The position numbers were made by a program, and so were the translations under genes. The notes beneath the pieces were generated by a model. The model was not told the origin of the DNA, made no database searches, and worked only from the letters and a program-made list of their open reading frames with translations. DNA of 64,000 bases from an uncultured Tenacibaculum sp. (GTDB taxonomy: Bacteria; Bacteroidota; Bacteroidia; Flavobacteriales; Flavobacteriaceae): assembly GCF_947495995.1 (NCBI RefSeq), contig NZ_CANMAX010000013.1, forward strand, positions 1 to 64,000. The letters are read 5' to 3'. Positions 1-10,376 of the stretch are shown piece by piece (within the stretch, counting starts at the first letter, position 1; the number at the start of each line of letters is the position of its first letter).

Positions 1-898
1 CTAACTTTAATCGGAACGCTGTAATATTTGGTGTCCAAACATCTAAATGGATAAACTCCATTCCTGATGCATCTACGAAAGAACTTACTGTTTCTATACC
101 GTTAAAGTTTAAAGCCGTATATTTTTTTGTCGCATTTCCATCAATCATAACATCTTCGAAACTTGCTGCACTCCAAACTGTGTTCCAAGTATCAACAGTT
201 ACATCTGTATATGCTTCACTAAATAATGAAACTACATCAGCAGCTTCTCTGTTTCTTGGTGTTGGAGCCGCCATTGTTGGCGCTAAAATTTCTGTAACTG
301 TAAAAGTAGCTGTGTACTCTGTTGTTGCAATTGCAGCTCCTTTTGCTACAACTCGAATATCGTAATCTCCAGGATTTTGATACACATAACTTAACGATTC
401 TCCAATGTTTGCTGTCGCTACTGGTTGACTTACTCCTGATTCTCCTGAATAGAATTCATACATCGTAGCATAATCTGCTGTGACTGTTACATCAACTTGT
501 TTTGAAACTCCTGAATTATTTTCAATAGTAACCATTAAATTTTCTGGTGCTTTAAAAGAAACTACCAATTCTTGTATTACTTCTGTTTTTAATCCGCCTA
601 CATTAAAAGCCTCTATTTTTACATTGTATGTCCCTTCTGCATAAGTATGAGCAACACTTTGACCGGCTTCAACATCAGCAAAATCAGTAGTACCATCTCC
701 AAAGTAAACTTTAAAACTATTTGCACCATCTGCTGTTGGCGTAATCGTTACTAATCCTGTATTATCTTGTGTAATAGTATAGGTTGCAGCAACATTACTT
801 GGAGCAACAATACTATCAGCAAAAGATAAATCTCTATCTTCTTCTATACAGCCTGTAAAAAATAACAAGCCTAATATGATATAATATATTTTCTTCAT
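1..898 (-). CDS. PKD-type surface lipoprotein of a SusCD locus (3' end cut by window)
   Basis: An open frame starts at ATG 896-898 and runs off the left edge after 299 codons. The N-terminus MKKIYYIILGLLFFTGC is a lipoprotein signal with Cys17 as the likely lipidated residue. The next about 200 residues hold two Ig/PKD-like stretches with GDG and VAHTYAEGTYNVKIEA signatures, typical of PKD domains. The following part (about residue 230 on) begins a different, probably jelly-roll or glycan-binding, domain. It lies 15 bp downstream of susD and is surely in the same operon. Lipoproteins with PKD domains directly after SusD are known in flavobacterial glucan (laminarin-type) loci, where they act as surface glycan-binding proteins; the substrate here is not shown by the sequence. 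The function is inferred from context; lipoprotein and PKD calls are solid. Confidence 0.75.
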   Translation of the reverse strand, partial: MKKIYYIILGLLFFTGCIEEDRDLSFADSIVAPSNVAATYTITQDNTGLVTITPTADGANSFKVYFGDGTTDFADVEAGQSVAHTYAEGTYNVKIEAFNVGGLKTEVIQELVVSFKAPENLMVTIENNSGVSKQVDVTVTADYATMYEFYSGESGVSQPVATANIGESLSYVYQNPGDYDIRVVAKGAAIATTEYTATFTVTEILAPTMAAPTPRNREAADVVSLFSEAYTDVTVDTWNTVWSAASFEDVMIDGNATKKYTALNFNGIETVSSFVDASGMEFIHLDVWTPNITAFRLKL

Positions 899-913
899 GA
901 TTTAGTGTTTTAA

Positions 914-2392
914 TTAATACCCTGGATTTTGACTCCAATTTCCGTTTGAGAACTGAATTTCTTCAATAGGAATAGGGAATAATTCGTTTTTGTTTGGAGT
1001 AAATCCATTAATTAAATTTCCATTCCCTGTACGAACTAAGTCAAAGAATCGATGACCTTCACCAACAAATTCTAACCTTCTTTCGTCATAAATAGCTTGA
1101 GTAAGTGTACTTCCTGTAGCATTAATATCATGGTTCATATCTCCGAATGCTCTTCTACGCACACGATTCACATATTCTTGTGCTCTTCCATCACTAATTC
1201 CTCCTCTATTTAAAGCTTCCGCAGCCATTAATAAAACATCAGCAAAACGAATTGCTCTGTAATTATTTGGATTGGTAAGATTAGCATCTCCTGTATTTAA
1301 ATCTCCCTTTCTAGCAATGTATTTTCTATTGTAATAACCTGTATGCTCGAAACCTTCACTAAATGTCGCTCCAGTACTAGCTGCCCAAGCATTGATATCT
1401 AAAATTGCAACATCACGTCTATTATCATCAGCATCAAAAGCATCGTAAACTTCTTGAACTGGTATATTGAAACTAAAACCAGAATCGTACGTTGGTCCGT
1501 TATAATTCCTAATTCCATTAAAACCAACAGCAACATTACCTTCACTACACTGTAAACATCCAAATCCAGCTCCTTCAACATCTGTATATTGTACTTCAAA
1601 AACAGATTCAACCCCGTTTTCTCCGTTACTCTCAAAAATGATACTGTAATCTGTGACTAAATTGAATGGACCATTATTAATTAAATCTTCTAAAACATTT
1701 GTTGCCTCAGCAAACTTATCTTGATATAAATATGCTTTACCTAATAAAGCTTGTGCAGAACCTCTATTTGCTCTTCCTACTTGTGGAGAAGTGTATGATA
1801 AATTTGCGATTGCAAATTGTAAATCTGCCTCAATAGAAGCGTAAACTTCAGCCGGAGTTGATCTTGGAATTGTTTTTTCATCACCAACATTAAATCTAGC
1901 ATCTCCTTTTAAAGGAATTCCTCCGAACCATTTTACTAATTCAAAGTGATAATATGCTCTTAAAAATCGTGCTTCTGCAATGATGATTTCTTTTCCTTGA
2001 AAATCTGTTTTGTCTTTAAATTCAAGAATGTAATTTGCTCTATTTACTCCAGCAAACATCCAATTCCAAATATCTCTAAGATTGCTATTAACTTCTGTAT
2101 GAATCATATCATCGATTTGTTGAAAACCTATGACATCAGTAGCACTTTCACCTCCACATAAGCTATTATCAGAAGCAATTTCTCCTAACATAGCATTTAC
2201 ATATGTAGACTGTAATAAATCGTAAGCACCAACTAAAGCTTGGTAATAATCATCTTCTGAATTGAAGAAGTTTTCTGAATCTATACTAAACTCATTTACA
2301 TCATCTAAGAAATCATCTGAACATCCGTAGAATGAAACTCCTACTACTAAAATGAATGTAAATACTATTATTGCTTTTATATATTTTTTCAT
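914..2392 (-). CDS. SusD/RagB-family nutrient-binding outer membrane lipoprotein
   Basis: This 492-residue protein has a lipoprotein signal with lipobox SFYGC (Cys24), then the SusD N-terminal region beginning DDFLDD. TPR-like helical segments follow in the middle (for example EARFLRAYYHFELVKWFGG near residue 140), and the chain ends in QNPGY, the usual C-terminus of the family. SusD proteins form the lid over the SusC barrel and bind glycan or peptide substrates at the cell surface. The gene follows susC by 12 bp and precedes the PKD lipoprotein by 15 bp, so the three are one transcription unit. Length is normal for the family (450-600 residues). The family assignment is certain; the substrate cannot be told. 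Confidence 0.93.
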   Translation of the reverse strand: MKKYIKAIIVFTFILVVGVSFYGCSDDFLDDVNEFSIDSENFFNSEDDYYQALVGAYDLLQSTYVNAMLGEIASDNSLCGGESATDVIGFQQIDDMIHTEVNSNLRDIWNWMFAGVNRANYILEFKDKTDFQGKEIIIAEARFLRAYYHFELVKWFGGIPLKGDARFNVGDEKTIPRSTPAEVYASIEADLQFAIANLSYTSPQVGRANRGSAQALLGKAYLYQDKFAEATNVLEDLINNGPFNLVTDYSIIFESNGENGVESVFEVQYTDVEGAGFGCLQCSEGNVAVGFNGIRNYNGPTYDSGFSFNIPVQEVYDAFDADDNRRDVAILDINAWAASTGATFSEGFEHTGYYNRKYIARKGDLNTGDANLTNPNNYRAIRFADVLLMAAEALNRGGISDGRAQEYVNRVRRRAFGDMNHDINATGSTLTQAIYDERRLEFVGEGHRFFDLVRTGNGNLINGFTPNKNELFPIPIEEIQFSNGNWSQNPGY

Positions 2393-2404
2393 TTTTCTAT
2401 CTTT

Positions 2405-5400
2405 TTAAAAAGCTAAATTTAATCCTAACAAATACTGACGAGATACAGGATAAAATCCGTAATCTATTCCTCCTCCTATAGCCTGACCTGTAGTGGCTGC
2501 AGGATCAAACCCTTTATAATTTGTAAACGTAAATGCATTATTTACGGTTGTATATAATCTTACTTTTGAAAAACCTATATTATCTAAAAGTGTTTGTGGT
2601 AAACTATATCCTATTTGGATATTTTGAATTCTTAAGAATGAAGCATCTTCAACAAAGAAACTTGAAAACAATCTATTGTTTGTAGCTCCTGTGGTTACTC
2701 TTGGTACTTCGTTACTTGTACCAGGACCTCTCCATCTATCTAAATAAAATGCTGGTCTGTTTACATTAGGCTGATCTCTTTCGTAGTTTCTAACCATTTC
2801 TTTATTTAACTCTGCATACATGTAGGTTCCGAAATCCCAGTTTTTATAACTAAAACCTAGATTTAATCCCATTATGAACTCTGCTTGAGGATTACCGATG
2901 TTTGTTCTATCATCAAAATCAATTACTCCATCTCCATTTACATCGACATATTTAATATCACCTGGAACAGCGTCTATTCCTAATAGACCAGCTTGAGAAG
3001 GTGAATTATTTACTTCATCTGTAGTTTGGAAAATTCCGTCTGTTTGTAATCCGTAGAAATATCCTATTGGCTGACCAACTTCCATTCTAGAAGGCGCAGG
3101 TTGTCCAACACCAAAAGCACCACCTTCAATAACAACATCTCCATTGATCTTTGTTACTTCTCCATCAACTTTAGTTACATTATAACTTATATTGTAAGAA
3201 AAATCGTCTCCAATATTATCTTTATACTTCACTGCAAATTCAAATCCGTTTACTCTAGATGTTCCCGCATTTACTGTAGGACTTCCTGAACCTGGAGCAG
3301 CAATTCCTGTAATACCTGAAACTGGAATATTCGGAATTAATAAATCGTTACGATCTTCTCTAAAGTAATCTGCTACTATTTCTAGTTTATTATTGAATAA
3401 ATTTAAATCGAAACCAATATCCAATTTCTCTCCTCTTTCCCATCTCGCTTCAGTATTTGGTAGAGTTCCTACTGCAATTCCGTTAACTAACATGTTATCG
3501 AACACATAAGTTCCTTCTCCGTTTAATTGTGCTCTAAATAAGTTTCCACCAGCATTTGTTCCTAAGAAACCATAACTTGCTCTTAACTTTAAGAAGTTGA
3601 TAAAATCGACATTCTTCATAAAGTCTTCTTCTGTGACTTTCCAACCTGCTGTAACCGATGGAAAATAATCTACTCTATTTTCTGGAGTAAAATCTGAAGC
3701 AGCATCTCTACGAATCATACCAGAGATTAAATATTTTCCTTTGTAATCGTACTGTAATCTTGCGAAATATGATAATAATCGATTATCAAAAACAAAAGAA
3801 CCGTTGGTTAAAGCATTATTAATTCCGTTGGCTAAACTGATGTCTGCAAATTCCCAAGCATTATTTGGTATATCAAATCCTGTTGCGAACAGCCCGTCTC
3901 CCCAACTTCTTTGCATACTAGTTCCTAGTGTAACATCTACATTATGATCTTCGTAAAAAGTTCTTTTGTAATTGATAAAAGTCTCCCAGTTGTAGTTGTT
4001 CGAGTTAGTTCTTGATTGATCGACTTGACTTCGATCTCTGTTAAATACTTTTCCTGCACCATAATTTACAATCGGAGAAAAAGTTTTTCCTTTATCACTA
4101 AAGGTTTTATATCCTACTCGAGAAGTTATTGTTAAATCTTTTATCGGTGTATAATCTAATTGGATTGTTCCTTCTAAATTGCTTCCGAAATAATCGTTGT
4201 AAGTATCTCTAATTTGAGATAATGGATTTATTACTTCGTTTCCAAGGAATCCAGTTAAATCCTCTTGATCAACTGCATAAGTTGGAGCGTAATTTAGAGC
4301 ATTAAATAAAACTGATCCTAAACCATTTTCTGCTATACTTAACCTACTTGTTGTGAAGTAATTTGTAGTTGTTGAAATTTTAACTTTATCACTTAAATCG
4401 ATACCCAACGTTAATCGAATATTATTTCTAATAAAATTAGATTTCTCTGGTGCAATGATACCATCTTGTTCTAATCTAGAAGCTCCGATGTAATAATTTA
4501 TCTTTTCTGATCCACCTGAAATTCCAACGTTATGATTCATCATAAAAGCTGTTGAAAAAATCTGATCTTGCCAATCTGTATTATTTGTTATTGATGAAGG
4601 ATTAGGAAAAGGTAATGCTTGTCCGCCTGCAGCATAACTTTCATTCAGTAAAAATGCATATTCAGTTGCATTTAAATAATCAAGTCTTTTAGTAGTTTCT
4701 TGAATTCCTGTATAACCATCGTAGGTTATTTTCATTTTAGCATTTTTTCTACCTGATTTCGTAGTTACTAAAATAACCCCGTTAGCACCTTGGATTCCGT
4801 AGATTGCAGCTTGTGCATCTTTCAATACAGAAATAGACTCAATATCATTAGGGTTTAAGGTATTTAAATTAGCGCCTGCCAATCCGTCAATAACAACTAA
4901 TGGTCCGTTTGCTCTGTTAGAACTGATACCACGAATTAAAATATTAAAACCACTACCCGGAGAACCCGATGCTGTGTTTATTGAAACTCCTGATGTTGTA
5001 CCTTGTAATGCTAAACTTGCATCTACAGGTTTTAAATCTTCTATAGTTTCTGAGCTTACTAAAGAAACCGCTCCTGTAACATCTTTTTTAGATTTTTTAC
5101 CATAACCTATGATAACAATTTCTTCTAACCGTTGTGAATCTTCTGCTAATGATACATTTATTTGTTTGTTGTTTACAACTATAGTTTTTGATACATAACC
5201 TAAAGAAGAGAACACCAATGATACTCCCTTGTTTACGTTAAGTGTATAGTTTCCGTCAAAGTCGGTTTCTGTACCTTTTTGTGTATCCTTAATAAGAATA
5301 CTTACCCCTGGTATTGGTTCACCTGTATTTGCATCTGTTACTTTACCACTAACACTTATTTCTTGTGCTTGTATTACAACTATAGATATCGAAAATAATA

Positions 5401-5419
5401 GTGTAATTAATTTTCTCAT
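2405..5419 (-). CDS. SusC/RagA-family TonB-linked outer membrane transporter
   Basis: The 1004-residue protein has a signal peptide (MRKLITLLFSISIVVIQAQ), a carboxypeptidase-D-like regulatory domain at about 20-105 (GKVTDANTGEPIPGVSI), then a plug domain at about 115-230. The plug holds the SusC-type signature VLKDAQAAIYGIQGANGVIL. The rest is a TonB-dependent beta-barrel ending in an aromatic-flanked strand (LLGLNLAF). It imports substrate bound by the SusD partner encoded next to it. It is the first gene of the uptake operon; the 196 bp before it (5420-5615) separate it from the regulator gene. No STN domain is present, so it is not an anti-sigma-coupled transducer type. Family call certain, substrate unknown. 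Confidence 0.94.
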   Translation of the reverse strand: MRKLITLLFSISIVVIQAQEISVSGKVTDANTGEPIPGVSILIKDTQKGTETDFDGNYTLNVNKGVSLVFSSLGYVSKTIVVNNKQINVSLAEDSQRLEEIVIIGYGKKSKKDVTGAVSLVSSETIEDLKPVDASLALQGTTSGVSINTASGSPGSGFNILIRGISSNRANGPLVVIDGLAGANLNTLNPNDIESISVLKDAQAAIYGIQGANGVILVTTKSGRKNAKMKITYDGYTGIQETTKRLDYLNATEYAFLLNESYAAGGQALPFPNPSSITNNTDWQDQIFSTAFMMNHNVGISGGSEKINYYIGASRLEQDGIIAPEKSNFIRNNIRLTLGIDLSDKVKISTTTNYFTTSRLSIAENGLGSVLFNALNYAPTYAVDQEDLTGFLGNEVINPLSQIRDTYNDYFGSNLEGTIQLDYTPIKDLTITSRVGYKTFSDKGKTFSPIVNYGAGKVFNRDRSQVDQSRTNSNNYNWETFINYKRTFYEDHNVDVTLGTSMQRSWGDGLFATGFDIPNNAWEFADISLANGINNALTNGSFVFDNRLLSYFARLQYDYKGKYLISGMIRRDAASDFTPENRVDYFPSVTAGWKVTEEDFMKNVDFINFLKLRASYGFLGTNAGGNLFRAQLNGEGTYVFDNMLVNGIAVGTLPNTEARWERGEKLDIGFDLNLFNNKLEIVADYFREDRNDLLIPNIPVSGITGIAAPGSGSPTVNAGTSRVNGFEFAVKYKDNIGDDFSYNISYNVTKVDGEVTKINGDVVIEGGAFGVGQPAPSRMEVGQPIGYFYGLQTDGIFQTTDEVNNSPSQAGLLGIDAVPGDIKYVDVNGDGVIDFDDRTNIGNPQAEFIMGLNLGFSYKNWDFGTYMYAELNKEMVRNYERDQPNVNRPAFYLDRWRGPGTSNEVPRVTTGATNNRLFSSFFVEDASFLRIQNIQIGYSLPQTLLDNIGFSKVRLYTTVNNAFTFTNYKGFDPAATTGQAIGGGIDYGFYPVSRQYLLGLNLAF

Positions 5420-5615
5420 AAAACGAGTTTTTGATTATATCATAAAAATACCCTTGAATTTTTATTAATTAATCAACAAACCCCAATACAAAAAACATAC
5501 ATCATAAAAAAACTTTAAAACCCAATAAAAATCAGCATTTTAAAGATTTAAAAATCACTTAAACACACAAATGTTGTGGTAATGTATGGCTGAAAACAAG
5601 TAATTGTTGTAGTAT

Positions 5616-8411
5616 TTATATCTCTAATATATAAGACGTTAGATTTACATCATGTGCTAAATCCATTTTTTTACGCAAACGGTATCGTTTAACTTCTACA
5701 CTTCGTGGTGAAATATTTAATAATGGTGCTATTTCTTTAGACGATAAGTTTAATCTTAAATAAGCACATAATCTTAAATCGTTAGGAGTTAACTCTTTGT
5801 GTTTCTTTTTCATTTTATTAATAAAATCTTTATCAGCATTATTAAATGCTTCTTCAAACATTTGCCAATCGTCTGTATTATTTAAGTTTTTATCAATTAT
5901 TTTAATAACACTTTGTAAGCTTTTCTCATCTCCTTTTACAATCTCCTTTTTTAAAGTACTCAACAATTCATTTTTCTTAATCATACTCATTGTAGAAATT
6001 GCAAGTTCTCTACTTTTACTTTCTACATCTTGTTTCAACTGTTCATTTTTGATTTTCATCAATGTTTTTTCATTTTCCAATGTTTTAAGCTGAAACTCTT
6101 TTTCTTGCTTTTGCAATAACTCTTCTCGTTGTCTTCTATAATATGTTTTGTATAATCTATCCATAAATACAGAAAACAAGAAAACAAATAACACATAACA
6201 AGCAATTGCCCAATTCGATAAATACCAAGCTCTATGAATTACAAAAGAATATTCTGGAATGTTTTCTACCAATTCGTCTCCTATTTTTGCTCTTACTTTA
6301 AATGTGTAAGAACCAAAAGGTAAATTCTCAAATAACTCGCTATTTTTAGTAGACCAAGGACTCCAACTGTCTGTATATCCATCTAAAAAGTATTGATATT
6401 TCACTAACACATCTTTAGATAAATAAGGAACACTGTATGAAAATTCTAGACTATTATCTTTTGAAGATAATTCTACTGGAGACTTAATATTCTTTTCTAA
6501 ATAATGTGGTTCTCCATTAACAGCATGGTTTCTAATTGAATTTATTCCTAACTCATAGTTTAGACTTTTATCTCCTTTTAAATCCGTGATCAAATAACCA
6601 TTTAACGTACCTATTAAATATTTATCGTCAGCAATTTTTTCTATATTTTCATATCCAATAGCTCCTTTTCTAATTGTATTTGCAATTCCTTTTCTTGTTA
6701 CAATAGTATTAGAACTAAACTTATCTGGTCTTAAAAAAATAATATTCTCTTTAGTAAAACCAAACAGCTTATTTTCATCTTCGGAAAGTACCAAATTCGC
6801 TGATAAAAAATCATTTTCAGGTAATAACTGACTTAAAATTTCATCTTTAACGAACTTTTGAGCTTTATCAAAATACTGAAAAACACCACCTTTATATGCA
6901 TAAATAATGTTGTTCTGATATTTTATTAGACTTGAATGAATTCCTTTGACTAAAGACGTATCTATTTCAGACGAAATTACGTTTTTGAAACCGTCATCTA
7001 CTTTTAATTTGTAAACTCCTTTATACTCGTGATTAATAAAAATCGTATTGCTGTGATGTAATTCAAAGAATTTACATGAATTATGAAAGCCTTTGATTTT
7101 GTGTGATAATTTCCAATCGTTACCTGATTTTTTAATGATATATAATCCGTCATAGTTTCCTTGCAACAACGTATTTTGAGCTATTTTTTTAATTCCCCAA
7201 GTTCCTTGTATATCACTAACTTTCTGAGCTGATCCGTCTTTAACTATAAAAGTTCCAGAATTATGACCACAAAAAAGTGTATCATCAATTAAATCTAAAC
7301 TCCAAACTTGTCCCTGAGTATTTTCGATAAATTGAAAATCACCTGAGGAAGGATATTTCTTAAAAAACAATCCTTGATTAGTACCTAAATACAAATGATC
7401 ATTCAATATTTTAGAAGTATAAACTGTACCTAATTTTCCTTTGACATCTTTAAAAATTCGTGTAGAAGAAGTAAGATCTATTTTATTTATCCCATTATCT
7501 AATCCCAACCACAAGTCTCCTTTTTTATCTTCAAAAGTGGTTAAAACTGTATTGTTTGATAATCCTTTATTCTGATTTAAATGGTAAATAATTTCTCCAG
7601 AATCACTACTGTAGATCATTCCATTAGATATAGTTCCTATAATGAAATTATTATCTTTAAAACGATGCGCACTGTATACAGTCTTTCCTTGTAAATAAGT
7701 TAACAGCTTTTCGTTAAAAAAGTAGCTTTTCTCTTTAGTATAAAAACCTTTATTCTGTGTTAAAAAAACAAGATCATCTTTATCTTTAAAAACTAATACA
7801 ACTATGTTAGTTTTTAATTCATCTATAGCAGTTACTAATTTTGCTATCCCTTTTTCTATTTTAAAAATTCCTTTACCTAATTCTTGAAAATAAATTGTAC
7901 CATCTACCTTGTACATTTTAGTGATAGAGGTTTCAGAATTAATAACTTTAGTAACTTTTGTATTGGTATTGTAAATGTAAATTCGTTGTAGTGATTGAAA
8001 TAAAACCCAACCATCTAATTCGAAAATATTCCAAAATTGTTCATCTGGTAATACTCCAATATTATTTTCCTTAACTAAAGATGTATAATGTAAAACTCCA
8101 TATTCATCACGTTTCCAATATCCAAAATCCATGTAAAAACCAGTATATATCTTGTCTTTACTTGCATTTACAGATCGCATTATTGTTTGATTTGGAGTTG
8201 GATATAAATTCCAGTTTGCTCCATTAAATTCTAATAATCCTTTGTTATTGGCTACGTAGATAAAGCCATTATCAGCTTGACTTATTGACCAATTTTGAGA
8301 TTCTGCATTGTAATCTTCTGGATAAAAATGATTTATCAACGGCAATTCTTGAGCATTAACTGAAATAAAACTCAAGAAGCATAAGAAATAATAAAAATTA
8401 AAACTTTTCAA
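5616..8411 (-). CDS. Propeller/triple-Tyr membrane regulator with LuxR-type HTH
   Basis: The 931-residue protein has a signal peptide (ending SVNAQ), about 650 residues of two-component-regulator propeller repeats, and a triple-Tyr (Y_Y_Y) Ig-like domain at about 680-750. One membrane helix (about 757-778) and a charged coiled coil (about 785-850) follow. The C-terminal HTH of the LuxR/GerE class (about 870-931) contains LNLSSKEIAPLLNISPRSVE. It has no histidine kinase or receiver domain, so it differs from a hybrid two-component system: a periplasmic sensor is joined directly to a DNA-binding domain. The gene begins one base after the symporter stop codon and sits upstream of susC, so it is the likely sensor-activator of the susCD operon. 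The role is inferred from architecture and position. Confidence 0.85.
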   Translation of the reverse strand: MKSFNFYYFLCFLSFISVNAQELPLINHFYPEDYNAESQNWSISQADNGFIYVANNKGLLEFNGANWNLYPTPNQTIMRSVNASKDKIYTGFYMDFGYWKRDEYGVLHYTSLVKENNIGVLPDEQFWNIFELDGWVLFQSLQRIYIYNTNTKVTKVINSETSITKMYKVDGTIYFQELGKGIFKIEKGIAKLVTAIDELKTNIVVLVFKDKDDLVFLTQNKGFYTKEKSYFFNEKLLTYLQGKTVYSAHRFKDNNFIIGTISNGMIYSSDSGEIIYHLNQNKGLSNNTVLTTFEDKKGDLWLGLDNGINKIDLTSSTRIFKDVKGKLGTVYTSKILNDHLYLGTNQGLFFKKYPSSGDFQFIENTQGQVWSLDLIDDTLFCGHNSGTFIVKDGSAQKVSDIQGTWGIKKIAQNTLLQGNYDGLYIIKKSGNDWKLSHKIKGFHNSCKFFELHHSNTIFINHEYKGVYKLKVDDGFKNVISSEIDTSLVKGIHSSLIKYQNNIIYAYKGGVFQYFDKAQKFVKDEILSQLLPENDFLSANLVLSEDENKLFGFTKENIIFLRPDKFSSNTIVTRKGIANTIRKGAIGYENIEKIADDKYLIGTLNGYLITDLKGDKSLNYELGINSIRNHAVNGEPHYLEKNIKSPVELSSKDNSLEFSYSVPYLSKDVLVKYQYFLDGYTDSWSPWSTKNSELFENLPFGSYTFKVRAKIGDELVENIPEYSFVIHRAWYLSNWAIACYVLFVFLFSVFMDRLYKTYYRRQREELLQKQEKEFQLKTLENEKTLMKIKNEQLKQDVESKSRELAISTMSMIKKNELLSTLKKEIVKGDEKSLQSVIKIIDKNLNNTDDWQMFEEAFNNADKDFINKMKKKHKELTPNDLRLCAYLRLNLSSKEIAPLLNISPRSVEVKRYRLRKKMDLAHDVNLTSYILEI

Positions 8412-10088
8412 TTAAGAGAAATAGAAATAGATTAGAATTACAATAATACAAATAAAAACACCAACCAACTTAGTATGTTTCCAAGGTACAATGTCTACTT
8501 GCTTCGATTCTTTTTGCTCATAAGGCACTGCTTTCGGTTTTAATTTACCTATTAATAACATGATTATCGTATTCAAAACGAAAAGAATAGCCATAATATG
8601 AAGAAAGTGTGGATAAGCTTCTGCTTTTACTAAAGTCTCATTAATTATTTCTCCTGATTTTTTTGCTTCTTCTAGGGCTGAATCTACAAAACTTGGACGT
8701 AAAACGAATTCACTTATTATATATAAAATTGAACCTGTTAACAATCCTATTTTAGCAGCAATAGCTGGTACTCTTTTAGTAACAAATCCTACAAAAATGA
8801 TTGTTAAAATAGGAATACTATATACTCCATTTACTTGTTGTAAATAAGCGAATATACTTTCTAAACTTGATAGAAACGGGGCAATAAACATTGCAGCAAT
8901 TGCTAAAATAATTCCAAAAGCTTTTCCGTATTTCACTACTTCTTTTTCATCTGCTTCTGGCTTTATATGTTCTTTGTAAATATCGATTCCGAATAAGGTT
9001 ACAGAACTATTTAACACACTATTAAAGGAACTTAAAATAGCTCCGAATAATACAGCTGCAAAAAATCCGATAAATTCTTTTGGTAATACATTTCTTACTA
9101 AAGCTCCATACGCTTCATCTGGTGCACCTACATCTAACATTCCTTGTGTTGACATGTAATATGCTATAACTCCTGGTAAAACAACAATTAACGGACCTAA
9201 TATTTTTATGAAAGCTCCTAATAATAATCCTTTCTGTCCTTCTTTTAAATTTTTAGCTCCTAGTGCTCGTTGAATAATTTGCTGATTTGTTCCCCAGTAA
9301 AACAATTGCACTAACATCATTCCTGTAAAAATAGTTGCAAACGGAACTGAAGCTGCAGTATCTCCTATTGAATCAAAATGGTTTGGTATTTTTTCTTGTA
9401 AAACTTCAATACCTTTTACCAAATCATTATCTCCTATTAATAATAATCCGAATAACGGGATTAAAATTCCTCCAATTAATAAACCAATAGCATTTATTGC
9501 ATCAGAAACTGCTACCGCTTTTAATCCACCAAATACTGCGTAAATAGAGCCTATAATACCAATAGACCAAACACAAATCCACAAAGCAACCTCTTTAGAT
9601 ACTCCTAAAATTGACGGAACATCAAACATTCCACTGATAGCTAAAGAACCTGAATATAATATCGTAGGCAACAAAACAACTGCATAACCTGTTAGAAACA
9701 ATACAGAAGTTAATGTTTTTGTAGTTGTATCGAATCGTTCTGCTAAGAATTGAGGAATTGTAATTAAACCACTTTTTAAATAACGTGGTAATAAAAACAC
9801 AGCTGTTACTACCATAGCTATAGCTGCTAAGGTTTCCCAAGCCATTACTAAAATTCCTTCTGAAAATGCCGCTCCGTTTAAACCGACTATTTGTTCGGTT
9901 GATAAATTTGTAAGTAATAATGATCCTGCAATTACACCTGCAGTTAAGCTTCTTCCTCCTAAGAAATAGCCTTCAGATGTGTCTTCATTAGTTTTACGAG
10001 TTGCACTCCATGAAACAACAGCAACTAGTACTGTAAATCCTATAAATGATATTAATCCTAACATAAATTTGGTTATTTGTATCCCCAA
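8412..10088 (-). CDS. Sodium/solute symporter (SSS family)
   Basis: This 558-residue polytopic protein has about 13-14 hydrophobic helices and SSS-family features: an N-terminal helix followed by TSEGYFLGGRSLTAGVIAGSLL and LTNLSTEQIVGLNGAAF, resembling sodium/glucose and sodium/sugar cotransporters. It would move a sugar or related monomer across the inner membrane with sodium, downstream of periplasmic processing in the uptake locus. Its stop abuts the start of the regulator gene, so both are cotranscribed. A second Met (residue 9) is an alternative start and would remove only eight residues. The substrate cannot be told; the sugar role is inferred from the locus. Confidence 0.85.
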   Translation of the reverse strand: MGIQITKFMLGLISFIGFTVLVAVVSWSATRKTNEDTSEGYFLGGRSLTAGVIAGSLLLTNLSTEQIVGLNGAAFSEGILVMAWETLAAIAMVVTAVFLLPRYLKSGLITIPQFLAERFDTTTKTLTSVLFLTGYAVVLLPTILYSGSLAISGMFDVPSILGVSKEVALWICVWSIGIIGSIYAVFGGLKAVAVSDAINAIGLLIGGILIPLFGLLLIGDNDLVKGIEVLQEKIPNHFDSIGDTAASVPFATIFTGMMLVQLFYWGTNQQIIQRALGAKNLKEGQKGLLLGAFIKILGPLIVVLPGVIAYYMSTQGMLDVGAPDEAYGALVRNVLPKEFIGFFAAVLFGAILSSFNSVLNSSVTLFGIDIYKEHIKPEADEKEVVKYGKAFGIILAIAAMFIAPFLSSLESIFAYLQQVNGVYSIPILTIIFVGFVTKRVPAIAAKIGLLTGSILYIISEFVLRPSFVDSALEEAKKSGEIINETLVKAEAYPHFLHIMAILFVLNTIIMLLIGKLKPKAVPYEQKESKQVDIVPWKHTKLVGVFICIIVILIYFYFS

Positions 10089-10342
10089 TTTAACATTATT
10101 TATTTTGAAATGACCATGAAAATCACCTTGTATAGTTGTTGTATGGGTAAAATAGTTCGATAATTTACTTTTCTCTCTTTTAAAGCATAATCAAACTAAA
10201 AAATCATATCACTAAACATTTAATAACTATTTAATTTAAAACCCTATAAATTATCACATTTATAAAAAAAGATAGCCATATTCTTTAATCTCAAAATAAA
10301 GCTATAAACACGTACTTTTTTACTTCTTTTTACGTATTTAAT

Positions 10343-10358
10343 TAAGTATTTATACGTA
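10343..10358 (+). promoter_or_regulatory. Putative Crp/Fnr-type operator before nirB
   Basis: TAAGTA-TTTA-TACGTA is an inverted repeat with a 4-bp centre, ending 18 bp before the nirB ATG. A second, weaker copy (TACTTC-TTTT-TACGTA, 10321-10336) is centred 22 bp upstream. The same element precedes nrtA, nasA and the FNR-like gene. Confidence 0.55.
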
Positions 10359-10376
10359 GTTTTATATTCAAAATCA

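Noticed and set aside
180..365. Plus-strand 61-codon frame
   Set aside because: It is the antisense shadow of the PKD lipoprotein gene, which has a proper signal peptide and domain content.
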